DNA of 64,000 nt from Lentzea jiangxiensis (GTDB taxonomy: Bacteria; Actinomycetota; Actinomycetes; Mycobacteriales; Pseudonocardiaceae): the NCBI RefSeq assembly GCF_900104175.1, contig NZ_FNIX01000003.1, forward strand, positions 558,001 to 622,000, written 5' to 3'. The notes below the pieces were generated by a model that was not told where the DNA came from, searched no databases, and worked only from the letters and a program-made list of their open reading frames with translations. A program made the position numbers and the translations under genes. Numbering within the stretch: position 1 is the first letter of the stretch; the number at the start of each line of letters is the position of its first letter. Positions 33,386-41,407 of this stretch are shown here, piece after piece.

Positions 33386-34270
33386 TCAGCCGATCTTCTC
33401 GATCAGCGCCCGCCGGATCAGGAACTTGCCGGGCTCCCGCACCTGCTCGAAGGCGGCGTTGTTGAGCAGCGCGCAGCTGCCGGACACCGACGCGACCTTC
33501 ACGGTGGTGGACTTGTTGTTGTCCAGGTTCGTCACCTTGAGCGTGGTGCCGATCGGGAACTCGCCGCTGGACGCGGCGGGCGCGCCGCCCTCGCCGGACA
33601 GCGTGACGGTCGAGCCTGCGCAGACCTGCTGCCCGGACGCGCCACCGTTGCCCTGGCCGGCCTCGGGCTGCTGGGGAGCGGGCTGGGCCGTCGCCTGGTT
33701 GCCGTTGCCCGCGTTGTTGTTGTCCGCGTTGTTGTTGCCCTGGTTGGCGTTGCCCGCGTTGTTGTTGCCCTGGTTGGCGTTGCCCGCGCCACCGTCACCC
33801 GCGCAGCCCGCCGCCTTGCGCCGCTGCTGGATGAGGTCGACCACGGCCTGCCGGTTCGCGATGCGCGCCTCGGACTGCGCGTCCGGGTTCGCCTTCTGGC
33901 CCGCGATGAAGTTCAGGTTGTTCTGCAACGCCTTGTCGAGCCCGCCGCAGTCCTCACCGGACGTGGCGGCCTGGCCCTTCTCGGGCTGCGCCTGCACGTT
34001 GCCGCCACAACCGGCGGCCGCACGCCGCTGGTTGATGAGGTTCACGACCGCCTGGCGGTTCGCGATGCGCGCGTCCGACTGGGCGTCGGGGTTCGCCTGC
34101 TGACCGGCGATGAAGGTGAGGTTGTTCCGCAGCGCCTGATCCAGTCCGCCGCAGTCCTCGGCCGCGTTCGAGTTGGTGCCGCTGAAGGCGAAGATGCCAC
34201 CGGCGACAGCGGCGACCGCGAGCACGGCACCCGCGCCGATCATGGCGGGCTTGCGGTGACGAGCGCCCAT
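33386..34270 (-). CDS. Secreted or anchored protein: two Cys-bounded helical repeats, Asn/Gly linker, DPBB domain
   Basis: 294 residues with a strong site (GAGGAGACACAG) before ATG. Residues 8-32 are a membrane anchor or signal (AMIGAGAVLAVAAVAGGIFAF). Two near-identical 51-residue repeats follow at 38-88 and 106-156, each opening EDCGGLDxAL and closing QRR(A/K)AAGC; the outer cysteines are exactly 48 apart in both (C40/C88, C108/C156), suggesting one disulfide per repeat. Residues 160-205 are an Asn/Gly-rich linker. The end (about 215-294: GEFPIGTTLKVTNLDNNKST, then FLIRRALIEKIG) resembles the double-psi beta-barrel of RlpA and expansin-like proteins. A cell-wall role is likely; the repeat family I do not recognise. 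Confidence 0.72.
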   Translation of the reverse strand: MGARHRKPAMIGAGAVLAVAAVAGGIFAFSGTNSNAAEDCGGLDQALRNNLTFIAGQQANPDAQSDARIANRQAVVNLINQRRAAAGCGGNVQAQPEKGQAATSGEDCGGLDKALQNNLNFIAGQKANPDAQSEARIANRQAVVDLIQQRRKAAGCAGDGGAGNANQGNNNAGNANQGNNNADNNNAGNGNQATAQPAPQQPEAGQGNGGASGQQVCAGSTVTLSGEGGAPAASSGEFPIGTTLKVTNLDNNKSTTVKVASVSGSCALLNNAAFEQVREPGKFLIRRALIEKIG

Positions 34271-34526
34271 TCTGTGTCTCCTCGGGGTGGATCGGTGTTG
34301 TACCGATGACTACGGGGAGGTCACGGGGCGGGTTCAAAATTCGGCTGGGGACAAAGGGTTTTAAATCGGTTTAAGGTTCGTGGACGTTTGCGGGGTCGGC
34401 TTGTGCCGGCGGGTTCCCTTGAGGCACCGGGGTTTGCGCCTCGGCTTCGCAGTCCGTCACACGCGCTCCAGCAAGCGGACGCGTGCGGTCACCGCTTCGC
34501 TTGGGCCGCTCCCCGCAGCGACGCGG

Positions 34527-34939
34527 TCAGCCCGACTCCACGATCCTCTTCAACCGCTCCAGCGTCGCCTCGATGTTCCGCTGGTTCGTCACCGCTCGGT
34601 CCCTCACCCCGGTGGCCAGCCGCGTGATCGGCACGTACCACCCCGGCCGGCGGTCCCAGATCGACTCCGTCACCCGGCACCCGCCCGCGGTCGGCTCGAT
34701 GTCGTACTGCCAGCGCGACACCGCGAGCCCCAGCGACCTCACCTCGAACGCGAACCGGGTCGCGGAGCAGTCGGTCACCGTGGAGGTCGTCGGCCACACG
34801 CGCCAGCCGCGCCGGTTCACACCGCGGAACCGCGCGCCGACCGACGGGCCGAAGCCACCCAGCCACCTGCCGCCCGCGTACTGGCACCGGGAAAGCGGCA
34901 CCCCATGCCGACGATCGCGACTGGCTCGTGGGCACTCAT
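34527..34939 (-). pseudogene. Ketosynthase start fragment joined to a 5'-truncated SRPBCC gene
   Basis: Reading leftward from ATG 34939, the first 19 residues are the start of a type I polyketide ketosynthase (MSAHEPVAIVGMGCRFPGA). Family likeness then stops and the frame ends at 34817. In another frame, from about 34886 to the stop at 34527, the sequence is the C-terminal two thirds of an SRPBCC/polyketide-cyclase-like protein: GGRWLGGFGPSVGARFRGVN, then RFAFEVRSLGLAVSRWQYDI. Its N-terminal strand and helix are missing. The simplest reading is a deletion that fused the start of a PKS gene to the middle of an SRPBCC gene. Neither part should be functional, though a short SRPBCC peptide could still be made. 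Confidence 0.75.
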
Positions 34940-35530
34940 CAGGACCTCCCGATTTCGGTTCGTGGTTGTGCGGTGCGCAGCCAGAGGTCGAGGTTGAAGG
35001 CGAAGTCGATGCCCGCGCGGGTGGCGTGGTCGGCGCTGGGCCTCTCGAGCCGCGCTCGCAGGTGTTCTGGTTCCAGCAGCGTCCACACGGGAGCGGACGG
35101 GGTGGCGAGGAGGTCGAATGCCTGCTCGGTGATCGCGCGGTGGTGGGCCGGATCGTGGGTGACCGGCTACGGCGCCTTGGTGCGGTCGATCACGCTGCTG
35201 GGCAGCAGTGGTGCCACGACCGCGCGCAGCAGGGATCTTTCCCGGTTGTCGAAGCTGTGGTGCGTCCACGGGGTGTTGAACGCGTACTCGACGAGTCGGT
35301 GGTCGCAGAACGGCACACGCACCTCGAGGCCGACGTCCATGCTGAGCCGGTCCTTGCGGTCGAGCAGGTGCGGCAGCCAACGGGTGAGGTGCAGGTACAT
35401 GACCTCCCGCATCCGGTTGGCGGGCTCATCGGCCGGGCGGGGCACCTCGGCGAGAGCTTGCCGGTAGTGCGCCTCCGATGAGCGGCGATGCCGAGTTCCG
35501 CGGTGACGTCGGGGCGCAATCTTGATCCGC
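34939..35530 (-). pseudogene. Decayed asparagine-synthetase-like (AsnB) gene, 3' part
   Basis: The frame contains EAHYRQALAEVP, MREVMYLHLTRWLPHLLDRK, LSMDVGLEVRVPFCDHRLVE and, further on, APVWTLLEPEHLRARLERP and GIDFAFNLDLWLRT, all typical of the synthetase half of AsnB. Three lesions are seen: the 5' half, including the amidotransferase domain, is absent; a frame change near 35480 separates RLRPDVTAELGIAAHRR from the next block; and a TAG at 35167-35169 stands where a tyrosine is usual (KAP-stop-PVTHDP). The stop at 34939-34941 overlaps the following ketosynthase ATG as TGATG, so both belonged to one biosynthetic operon. AsnB-type amidotransferases are common in PKS/NRPS clusters. Confidence 0.8.
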
Positions 35531-35593
35531 TGTCGTCATCGCCGCCACCGCCTACATCGCCACAGTTGCCCGTCCACATGCCTCGATTTCTCG

Positions 35594-36697
35594 TCACAGC
35601 TGTGACTCCTCCACCTGGACACCCGGCCGGACGTCGGCCGTCAGCAAGGACGCGACCTCCAGTCCTTCCTGCTCGACTTCGCTTCGTTCGGCCGCCGTGA
35701 ACCGGCGCAGCGGCCGTACCACCACGGTGGAGCCGTCCTGCGTCCAGGTCGCGGCGACCCGACCGTCGACCAGGACGACACGTTCTCCCTGGACGGACAA
35801 CAGCCGGTGTTCGAAGTCGATGATGCGGCTGCGGTCGTCGTAACCGAGTATCGCGTTGTCGAAGGCCGGCAAGAACCGCACCGGTGCCGGTGCGTCCGGG
35901 TCGGGCCGCGGCGCTTCAGGCAGGTCGAGCAGCTCACGGCCGCGTTCGTCCCGGAAGGACACCAGCTCGTCGCGGACCGCGGCCACCGCCGCAGGCAGGC
36001 CGGCCAGTCCGCACCACGCGCGCAGGTCGGCCGTCGCGGCCGGTCCGAACGCGGCCAGGTAGCGCCGCACCAGCGCCCGGCCCACGGGGTCGGAGCCGTC
36101 CCGCGCGAGCGGGTCGATGTCCCGGTGCAACCACGCCGACAGCAGGATGTTGCGCACTCCGGCAGTCCTGCGCCACAGGCCTCGCGGTGGCAGCTGTGCC
36201 ATCGGCACCAGCGCGGCGATCACCGCTTCGCCGAGCGGCCGCGCCCCGGCGGTCGGCCAGCGAACGGCGAGCGCGTGGCCGATCTCCGACATCGTGCGCG
36301 GCTCGCCGTCGGCCATGACCGTCCGGCCGGCCGCCGCGAGCTCGTCGAGATCGATTCCCGCGAGCTCGCGGCGGTAGACCCCCATCACCCGTTGCCGCAG
36401 CATCGCGTCGTGCCGTGCCCGCCAGGCGAGCGCGTCCCGGGCGGTCACGAGGTGGACGGTGCGCCGCATCAGATGGGTGCGCACCACGCGGCGGTCGAGC
36501 AACAGCTGTGACAGCTCGTCCGGGTCGAACCCCCGCAGCCGCGACCACAGCCCGATGAACGGTTCCTGAGGTGCTTGCGCTTGCAGGCCGCCGAGGTGCG
36601 CCACGGCCTGCTCGACCGGCATCGCGGAGCGTTCGAGGAGCTGCTGGCGAGCCAGCGCGGCCCTGTTGAGGGCGCGCCGGCTCAGCACGGTGGGCAT
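35594..36697 (-). CDS. Winged-helix DNA-binding domain protein, AlkZ-like family
   Basis: 367 residues from ATG 36697 (MPTVLSRRALNRAALARQQL). The sequence follows the HTH_42/AlkZ layout: LGGLQAQAPQEPFIGLWSRL, RTHLMRRTVHLVTARDALAW, a W(R)RT-AGVRNILLSAWLHR block, then DLRAWCGLAGL and FLPAFDNAILGYDDRSRI. Streptomyces AlkZ unhooks DNA interstrand crosslinks with a QxQ motif; here the matching stretch GGLQAQAP contains Q-A-Q, which is compatible with glycosylase activity. The gene starts 5 nt after the aldo/keto reductase stop, so it is in that operon. Whether it repairs DNA or is a relative of unknown role is open. Confidence 0.78.
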   Translation of the reverse strand: MPTVLSRRALNRAALARQQLLERSAMPVEQAVAHLGGLQAQAPQEPFIGLWSRLRGFDPDELSQLLLDRRVVRTHLMRRTVHLVTARDALAWRARHDAMLRQRVMGVYRRELAGIDLDELAAAGRTVMADGEPRTMSEIGHALAVRWPTAGARPLGEAVIAALVPMAQLPPRGLWRRTAGVRNILLSAWLHRDIDPLARDGSDPVGRALVRRYLAAFGPAATADLRAWCGLAGLPAAVAAVRDELVSFRDERGRELLDLPEAPRPDPDAPAPVRFLPAFDNAILGYDDRSRIIDFEHRLLSVQGERVVLVDGRVAATWTQDGSTVVVRPLRRFTAAERSEVEQEGLEVASLLTADVRPGVQVEESQL

Positions 36698-36702
36698 GGC
36701 GG

Positions 36703-37737
36703 TCAGGCGGCGGTGCGGTCGCCGGACGGGCGCCGCCGCAGGGTCGGGTCCGTCAGGGCGGGCGGGACGTGTGAGACGTCCAGCGCGCCGAGGTCGGTGC
36801 CGGGCGGCACGATCTCGTCGATCCGGTCGAGCACGTCGTCGTCGAGCACGGTGCCCGCACCGGCGATGAGGTCCTCGAGCTGCGCCATGGTGCGCGGCCC
36901 GATGATCGCCGAGGTGACCGCCGGGTGGGCGACCGCGAAGGCCATCGCCATGTGCGTCAACGAAAGGCCCGCCTTCTCCGCCACCGGGAGCAGCTGCTCC
37001 ACCGCGTCGAGCTTGTGCTCGTCGGTCATGTGGCGGGGCACCCAGTGCATGCGGGCGGCGTGGGCGTCCGACGGCCGGCCCTTGCGGTGCCGCCCGGTCA
37101 GCAGGCCCATCGCGAGCGGACTCCAGACCAGTGTGCCCATGCCGTACCGCTCGCACACCGGAAGGACCTCGCGTTCGATGCCCCGGTTCAGGATCGAGTA
37201 GGGCGGCTGCTCGCTGCGGAACCGCTCGAACCCGCGGCGTTCGGAGGCCCAGTGCGCCTCCACGATCTCCGAGGCGGGCATGCTCGAACAGCCGATGTTG
37301 CGCACCTTGCCGGACCTCACCAGGTCCGTGAGCGCGGACAGGGTCTCCTCGATGTCGGTGCGGGGATCCGGGTGGTGCACCTGGTAGAGGTCGATGTAGT
37401 CGGTCTGGAGCCGGCGCAGCGAGTGCTCGACCTCCGCGATGATCCAGCGGCGCGAGCTGCCGGATCTGTTGTGGCCCTGTCCCATCACGCCGTTGACCTT
37501 GGTCGCGAGCACCACGTCGTCGCGGCGGCCGCGCAGGGCCTTGCCGACGATCTCCTCGGTCTCGCCGTAGGAGTACACGTCCGCGGTGTCGACGAAGTTG
37601 ATGCCTGCGTCGAGCGCGCGGTGGATGATCCGCACGCAGTCGTCCTGGTCGGGGTTGCCCACCTGGCCGAACATCATCGTGCCCAGGCAGTAGGCGCTGA
37701 CTTCGATGCCGGTGCGTCCGAGCATGCGGGTCCTCAT
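36703..37737 (-). CDS. Aldo/keto reductase
   Basis: 344 residues. The AKR catalytic tetrad is complete: D50 and Y55 in DTADVYSYGE, K80 in VLATKVNG, H121 in YQVHHPD. It should use NADPH to reduce aldehydes or ketones in the cytoplasm; the substrate is not evident. The C-terminal NADPH-binding segment (AIIGPRTMAQLEDLIAGAGT) is typical. The ATG at 37737 overlaps the stop of the DUF1761 gene as TGATG. Leftward operon: DUF1761, AKR, AlkZ-like. Confidence 0.88.
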   Translation of the reverse strand: MRTRMLGRTGIEVSAYCLGTMMFGQVGNPDQDDCVRIIHRALDAGINFVDTADVYSYGETEEIVGKALRGRRDDVVLATKVNGVMGQGHNRSGSSRRWIIAEVEHSLRRLQTDYIDLYQVHHPDPRTDIEETLSALTDLVRSGKVRNIGCSSMPASEIVEAHWASERRGFERFRSEQPPYSILNRGIEREVLPVCERYGMGTLVWSPLAMGLLTGRHRKGRPSDAHAARMHWVPRHMTDEHKLDAVEQLLPVAEKAGLSLTHMAMAFAVAHPAVTSAIIGPRTMAQLEDLIAGAGTVLDDDVLDRIDEIVPPGTDLGALDVSHVPPALTDPTLRRRPSGDRTAA

Positions 37738-38156
37738 CAGAACGCCACCACGATCAGTGCCGTCACGACGATGCCGATGAGGTGGTACGCGCCGGAGATC
37801 AGACTGTAGAACAGCGGCCGGGGCATGTTCGGGTTGATCGCGATGATGACGGTGTTCGCGACCAGGTAGCCGACCCCGATGACCAGAGCGAAGACGACGG
37901 CGTCCCCGATGGCGTCGATGCCGAGCGCCGCCATCAGCGCCGCCGTGGTGGTCACGACGAACAGCGTGGCGACCGCCGGCCCACCGTAGAACAACGCCGG
38001 CTGCGTCGGCTGCGGTGTGCTCTCCCGGCCGAGAGCCGCCGCGTAGGGCTTGGCGAACAGGACCGCGAACCACACACCGCCGATCACGGTGCAGGCGACG
38101 ACGGAGAGCAGCACGGCGACCCAGTTGATCGAGCCCAGTGCGCTGAGAACAGTCAT
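37737..38156 (-). CDS. DUF1761 family integral membrane protein
   Basis: 139 residues with four hydrophobic segments (near 10-30, 55-78, 82-102, 112-138). The opening INWVAVLLSVVACTVIGGVW and the FAKPYAAAL loop match DUF1761 (PF08570). Function unknown in the family. It is the first gene of the operon with the aldo/keto reductase; the stop and next start overlap. ATG 38156 is supported by the position of the first helix. Confidence 0.8.
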   Translation of the reverse strand: MTVLSALGSINWVAVLLSVVACTVIGGVWFAVLFAKPYAAALGRESTPQPTQPALFYGGPAVATLFVVTTTAALMAALGIDAIGDAVVFALVIGVGYLVANTVIIAINPNMPRPLFYSLISGAYHLIGIVVTALIVVAF

Positions 38157-38856
38157 GTCCGCTTTTCCTTTGACAACAACGACCCGATGCCGTTTCCCGT
38201 CGTACTGTCTCGACAGAAGAGGACACCATCAGTCCTGTACTCGACGCCAGGAGGGTGAGCTGGGTTACAGATCGGGAAAAGTGGTGCGACGCCCCAGGGC
38301 CTCAGCCACGTCTCTCTCCCAGCTCGTCCGACGCTGTACCGGCTCATCCAGCTCGGCAAGTCTTCGACCCGAACCGTGCCGGCGTGGGCAGCTCAACGAG
38401 GTCTTCGAGCAGGTCTGCAGCGCCCACAACGACCGGGACGTCGGCGAGGACCTCAACACCTGAGACCGCGCGCTCCCGCGATCTTCCGCATCGTGCTGGC
38501 GCCGGGCACGCGCTCCAGGCTGTCGGGGCGAATCAACAGGCCTCGTAGCAGCCGGAGTCGTTCTCCTTGCTCGCCACCGTCGGGTGCAACGCCTGCTAAG
38601 TACGCGACGTGACCACGGTGAGCTCGAACAACGAAGTGATGGCCCGAGCCGACCCGCTGAGGCCGGCTCGGGGCCATCACTTCGTCACCACGTCGAAAGT
38701 ACGGGTCTGACCAGCTGGCCAAGTGCACCCGAACAACATGGCGAGCACCGAGAAGGCCACCCGCATCCGCATCCGCATCCGGGAGAGTGACGAACCGATG
38801 CAGTGGTGTGCGCCGAAACCGAAGGAGAGGTGTGTGGCGTTCTCACGGACATCGAA
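38157..38856. other. 700-nt region without a supported gene
   Basis: It lies between the DUF1761 gene and the end of the acyl-CoA oxidase-like gene. A rightward frame ending at 38463 closes with GQLNEVFEQVCSAHNDRDVG, which looks protein-like, but it has no plausible start and the upstream part reads as noise; it may be the tail of a decayed gene. A hairpin lies at 38631-38685, and a short CGCATC triplication at about 38762-38780. Base composition is visibly less GC-rich than the flanking operons. Confidence 0.5.
38631..38685. terminator. Long hairpin, probable transcription terminator
   Basis: Arms 38631-38651 and 38664-38685 pair over 21 bp (ACGAAGTGATGGCCCGAGCC and its complement) with one bulged G and a 12-nt loop. 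There is no U-run, as is common in high-GC actinobacteria. It is about 170 nt beyond the stop of the leftward acyl-CoA oxidase-like gene. Confidence 0.55.
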
Positions 38857-40581
38857 CTACGACGTCCAACTCTCCGGCAGAGACGCGGTCAAGTAGTTCT
38901 CGGTCGCGAATGCCGAAGGAGTCAGGTCCGCAGTGACGCCGAACGCCTCAATGAGTTGGTGGAGGTGCGGTGCCAGTTCTTCGACGAGTTGCGCGCGGCG
39001 GCCCTCCAGCTCACGAATCTCCCCAGGCTCGGCAGTCCCGTGAACGATGTGCCAAGACGCGGTCCGCAGCACTTCTCCAGTTCCGTACAGCTCGGCGACA
39101 TGCTCCAGCAAGCTTTGCGCACCAGTGTGGTCCTGGCAGGTCGAGCGCAACTCATGGGCGGCCCACGCGGCTGCACCCGCTTCCGCGATCTCCATCGCCT
39201 GCTGGCCGCCCCGGGAACCTTCCCTTTCGGCCAGGGCACGGGCGCGCAGGTCCAGCAGTCGTTGCCAGGCCGGAACCCGACCGGCTGGCCGAGGTAGCAG
39301 GGCCGCCCGGTTGGCGGCCAAGGCCAGGCCGGCGGCGACCTGGAGGACCTGGTTGTCCCCTTCTGCGGTGATAGCGCCTTGGGTGATCCCGATGTAGTCG
39401 ACGATCATGTTGGCGCGGAACATGCCCTGTGCGCCCATGCGTTCCCGGCATTCCTGGAGAACGTCCAGGGCCGTCCACGTCAACATCGGTTTGGCCAGCA
39501 TCGCCAGGAGAGAGCCGGCCCCGTCGGGTGAGGCGTTCTCCCCCGGTTCGATCGCTGCCCAGGCCGCGTTGCCCAGCGCAGAAGCGGCGTACACCCTCGC
39601 GACGGCTGCGGTGAGCGGCAGGCGGACGTTGTCCCGGTCGAGCATCCACTTGCCGCCGGCGGTTCGGCGCTTGGTCGCGTAGCGAGCTGTGAGCGACAGA
39701 GCCGCGCGGGCAGCGGCGACCGTCCCGGTGGCCAATGCCACGCGCCCGGTCTGCAACTGCCCGATGGTGTGGTGGAAGCGCTTCCGCCGCGATGGCACCG
39801 AACTGTGGAACTTGCCGGACTGGTCGAACGATGCGATACCTCCCGACAGCCAGCCGCCTTCTGGCACCACAGCGCCGTCGAAACGCGTGGCGGCGTTGTC
39901 CATCGGACAAAAACCTTTTTCCGGCAACCGGTGGGTCTCGACACCCGGAGCAGTTCCCGAGTGGTCGCGCAGTGAAAACAAAAAGGGGAAGACGCCTTCG
40001 TCCCGGCCCTCCACGATCAGACGAGCCGCCACGATCGCAACCTTGGGCACGTCGCCATCGGCCACGTTGGGCATGAACTTCACAGCCGCACGATCCGGCG
40101 TGTGCAACGTGAACTGCCTCAGCGACGGATCCCATCTGGCCTCGGTCTTCATCTCCAGAACGTTGCTGCCGTAGCCCAGCTCCGTGAGCAGGAACACTCC
40201 GACGTGCTCTGCGTCGTCAAGCCGGGCCAGCGCACTTCTCTGCTCGGAAGAGGCGGTGCCCAACCGCTGAATCGCACCGGCGGTCAGGACAAAATGGCCA
40301 CTCAACACGGCGAACAGGTCCGGCGTGACAACAGCCGAACACTCGAACAAACTCCGCACCAAGGCCGGATCCATCGCGATCCGGCTCGATGCGCCGAGCT
40401 CGGCGACCACAGCTCGCAACTGGTCATAAGCTGCCCTGGCCCGCTCCTGATGCGAGCTTCCCGGCTCCACCTTCCGTCGTGCGGAAACGATCGCGGCACG
40501 AGCCGGGTTTTCCGGGTCGGCGGAGAAGAGCGCTGATCGCAGTGCTACGACGGTGTGTTCATCTAGCGCGGTCGGGAGCAT
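38857..40581 (-). CDS. Acyl-CoA oxidase / dehydrogenase-like flavoprotein
   Basis: 574 residues with a GAGAGG site before ATG 40581. The layout is that of acyl-CoA oxidases: N-terminal helices (LFSADPENPARAA), a middle beta domain with VFLLTELGYGSNVLEMKTEA, where ACADs have TExxxGSD-type flavin contacts, then KRFHHTIGQLQTGRVALATG and CRERMGAQGMFRANMIVDYI, with EGDNQVLQVAAGLAL near the end. It should oxidise an acyl thioester at C2-C3 with FAD. The free ACP just upstream suggests an ACP-bound substrate. The catalytic base is not certain; the segment DYIGITQGAITAEGDN holds the usual Glu position. Probably a surviving piece of a biosynthetic cluster. Confidence 0.8.
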   Translation of the reverse strand: MLPTALDEHTVVALRSALFSADPENPARAAIVSARRKVEPGSSHQERARAAYDQLRAVVAELGASSRIAMDPALVRSLFECSAVVTPDLFAVLSGHFVLTAGAIQRLGTASSEQRSALARLDDAEHVGVFLLTELGYGSNVLEMKTEARWDPSLRQFTLHTPDRAAVKFMPNVADGDVPKVAIVAARLIVEGRDEGVFPFLFSLRDHSGTAPGVETHRLPEKGFCPMDNAATRFDGAVVPEGGWLSGGIASFDQSGKFHSSVPSRRKRFHHTIGQLQTGRVALATGTVAAARAALSLTARYATKRRTAGGKWMLDRDNVRLPLTAAVARVYAASALGNAAWAAIEPGENASPDGAGSLLAMLAKPMLTWTALDVLQECRERMGAQGMFRANMIVDYIGITQGAITAEGDNQVLQVAAGLALAANRAALLPRPAGRVPAWQRLLDLRARALAEREGSRGGQQAMEIAEAGAAAWAAHELRSTCQDHTGAQSLLEHVAELYGTGEVLRTASWHIVHGTAEPGEIRELEGRRAQLVEELAPHLHQLIEAFGVTADLTPSAFATENYLTASLPESWTS

Positions 40582-40837
40582 TGCACTGCCCTCTCATAAT
40601 GATATGCCAGGGAGAATCAATACTGCTGAGACAGGGCATCGGCGATGCAGGCCCGCATTCCTGGGCCGGCTCGTCCGCGGCCACGAAGCCCGGTGGCCGG
40701 AGCGGTTCAAGACGCCGCGCGCCGTGACCGAGCACTGCCGTTGACTTGCGTGCGCCGACGCCTTTTCAGGTCTCGTCAACGCCTACGCCCGCCGGCCCGC
40801 CATCCTCCGGCCGGTGATGACAGCAGCACAGCGCAGG

Positions 40838-41080
40838 TCATGCGGCGACCTTGCGACTCATCAACGCGGCGACATCGGCGATCGTGACGATCGACGAAAG
40901 CTCTTCATCAGAGAGGACGGTGTTGTAGCGCTCTCCGATGACCACACCGAACTCGACCACGTCGAGAGAGTCGGTCAGCACCTCTTCGAGCACCGTGTCC
41001 TCGGTGATCGCGTCCGCCGGAACGGCGAACTTGGTGGTGAGGATCTCGACGATCGTGCCATGCAGAGTGGACAAGGCCAT
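40838..41080 (-). CDS. Free acyl carrier protein
   Basis: 80 residues from ATG 41080, with AGGAGGA immediately upstream (4 nt spacing). S38 in the motif TDSLDVVEF is the phosphopantetheine site; the second helix (DVVEFGVVIGERYNTVL) and third helix fit an ACP. It precedes the acyl-CoA oxidase-like gene by 256 nt; that gap holds only scattered open frames. Together with the nearby asnB/ketosynthase remnants it marks a former or reduced polyketide/lipid cluster. A functional partner synthase next to it is missing, unless it is served from elsewhere in the genome. Confidence 0.85.
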   Translation of the reverse strand: MALSTLHGTIVEILTTKFAVPADAITEDTVLEEVLTDSLDVVEFGVVIGERYNTVLSDEELSSIVTIADVAALMSRKVAA

Positions 41081-41379
41081 TCCTCCTACAGCAAGCGGTG
41101 TTCGCACAACGGGTGGACCGCGGCGAGACCACCATGCGTCAGGAGAAGCAACCGGAGCCTGCGGAGAACCGCAGCAACGGCAACGTGATCCCGCAGCGCT
41201 GTGGAGAGCTGAGTTCAGCATCGGATGCCTGAATTCCGGAGAGGCATCGGCCTGATCAGCTTAACGTCCACTGTGGACTTACCGGCCAGTGCCGGCAGCA
41301 CTCCCGATCCAGCTGACAACGCAAATGCCCTGCGACGCAGTGAGGGGCGAACGCAGGAGCCGGGCGAGCCGGGCACAAC

Positions 41380-41405
41380 GGATCCGGCAACCGGTTGCCG
41401 GATCC
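41380..41405. terminator. Perfect 26-bp palindrome just past chaA, in the 41081-41407 gap
   Basis: The 26 bases from GGATCCGGCAACC to its exact mirror complement form a perfect palindrome, beginning 2 nt after the leftward chaA stop codon. As RNA it folds to a stem with a tight loop. Best read as the chaA terminator, though a dimeric regulator site is possible. The remaining ~300 nt of the gap, up to the ACP start, contain nothing that I recognise. Confidence 0.6.
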
Positions 41406-41407
41406 CG

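Noticed and set aside
35594-35605. 12-bp palindrome TCACAGCTGTGA at the end of the AlkZ-like gene
   Set aside because: It overlaps the stop codon of a gene, is shorter than the CRP-type sites and lacks their 6-nt spacer, so chance is the better explanation.
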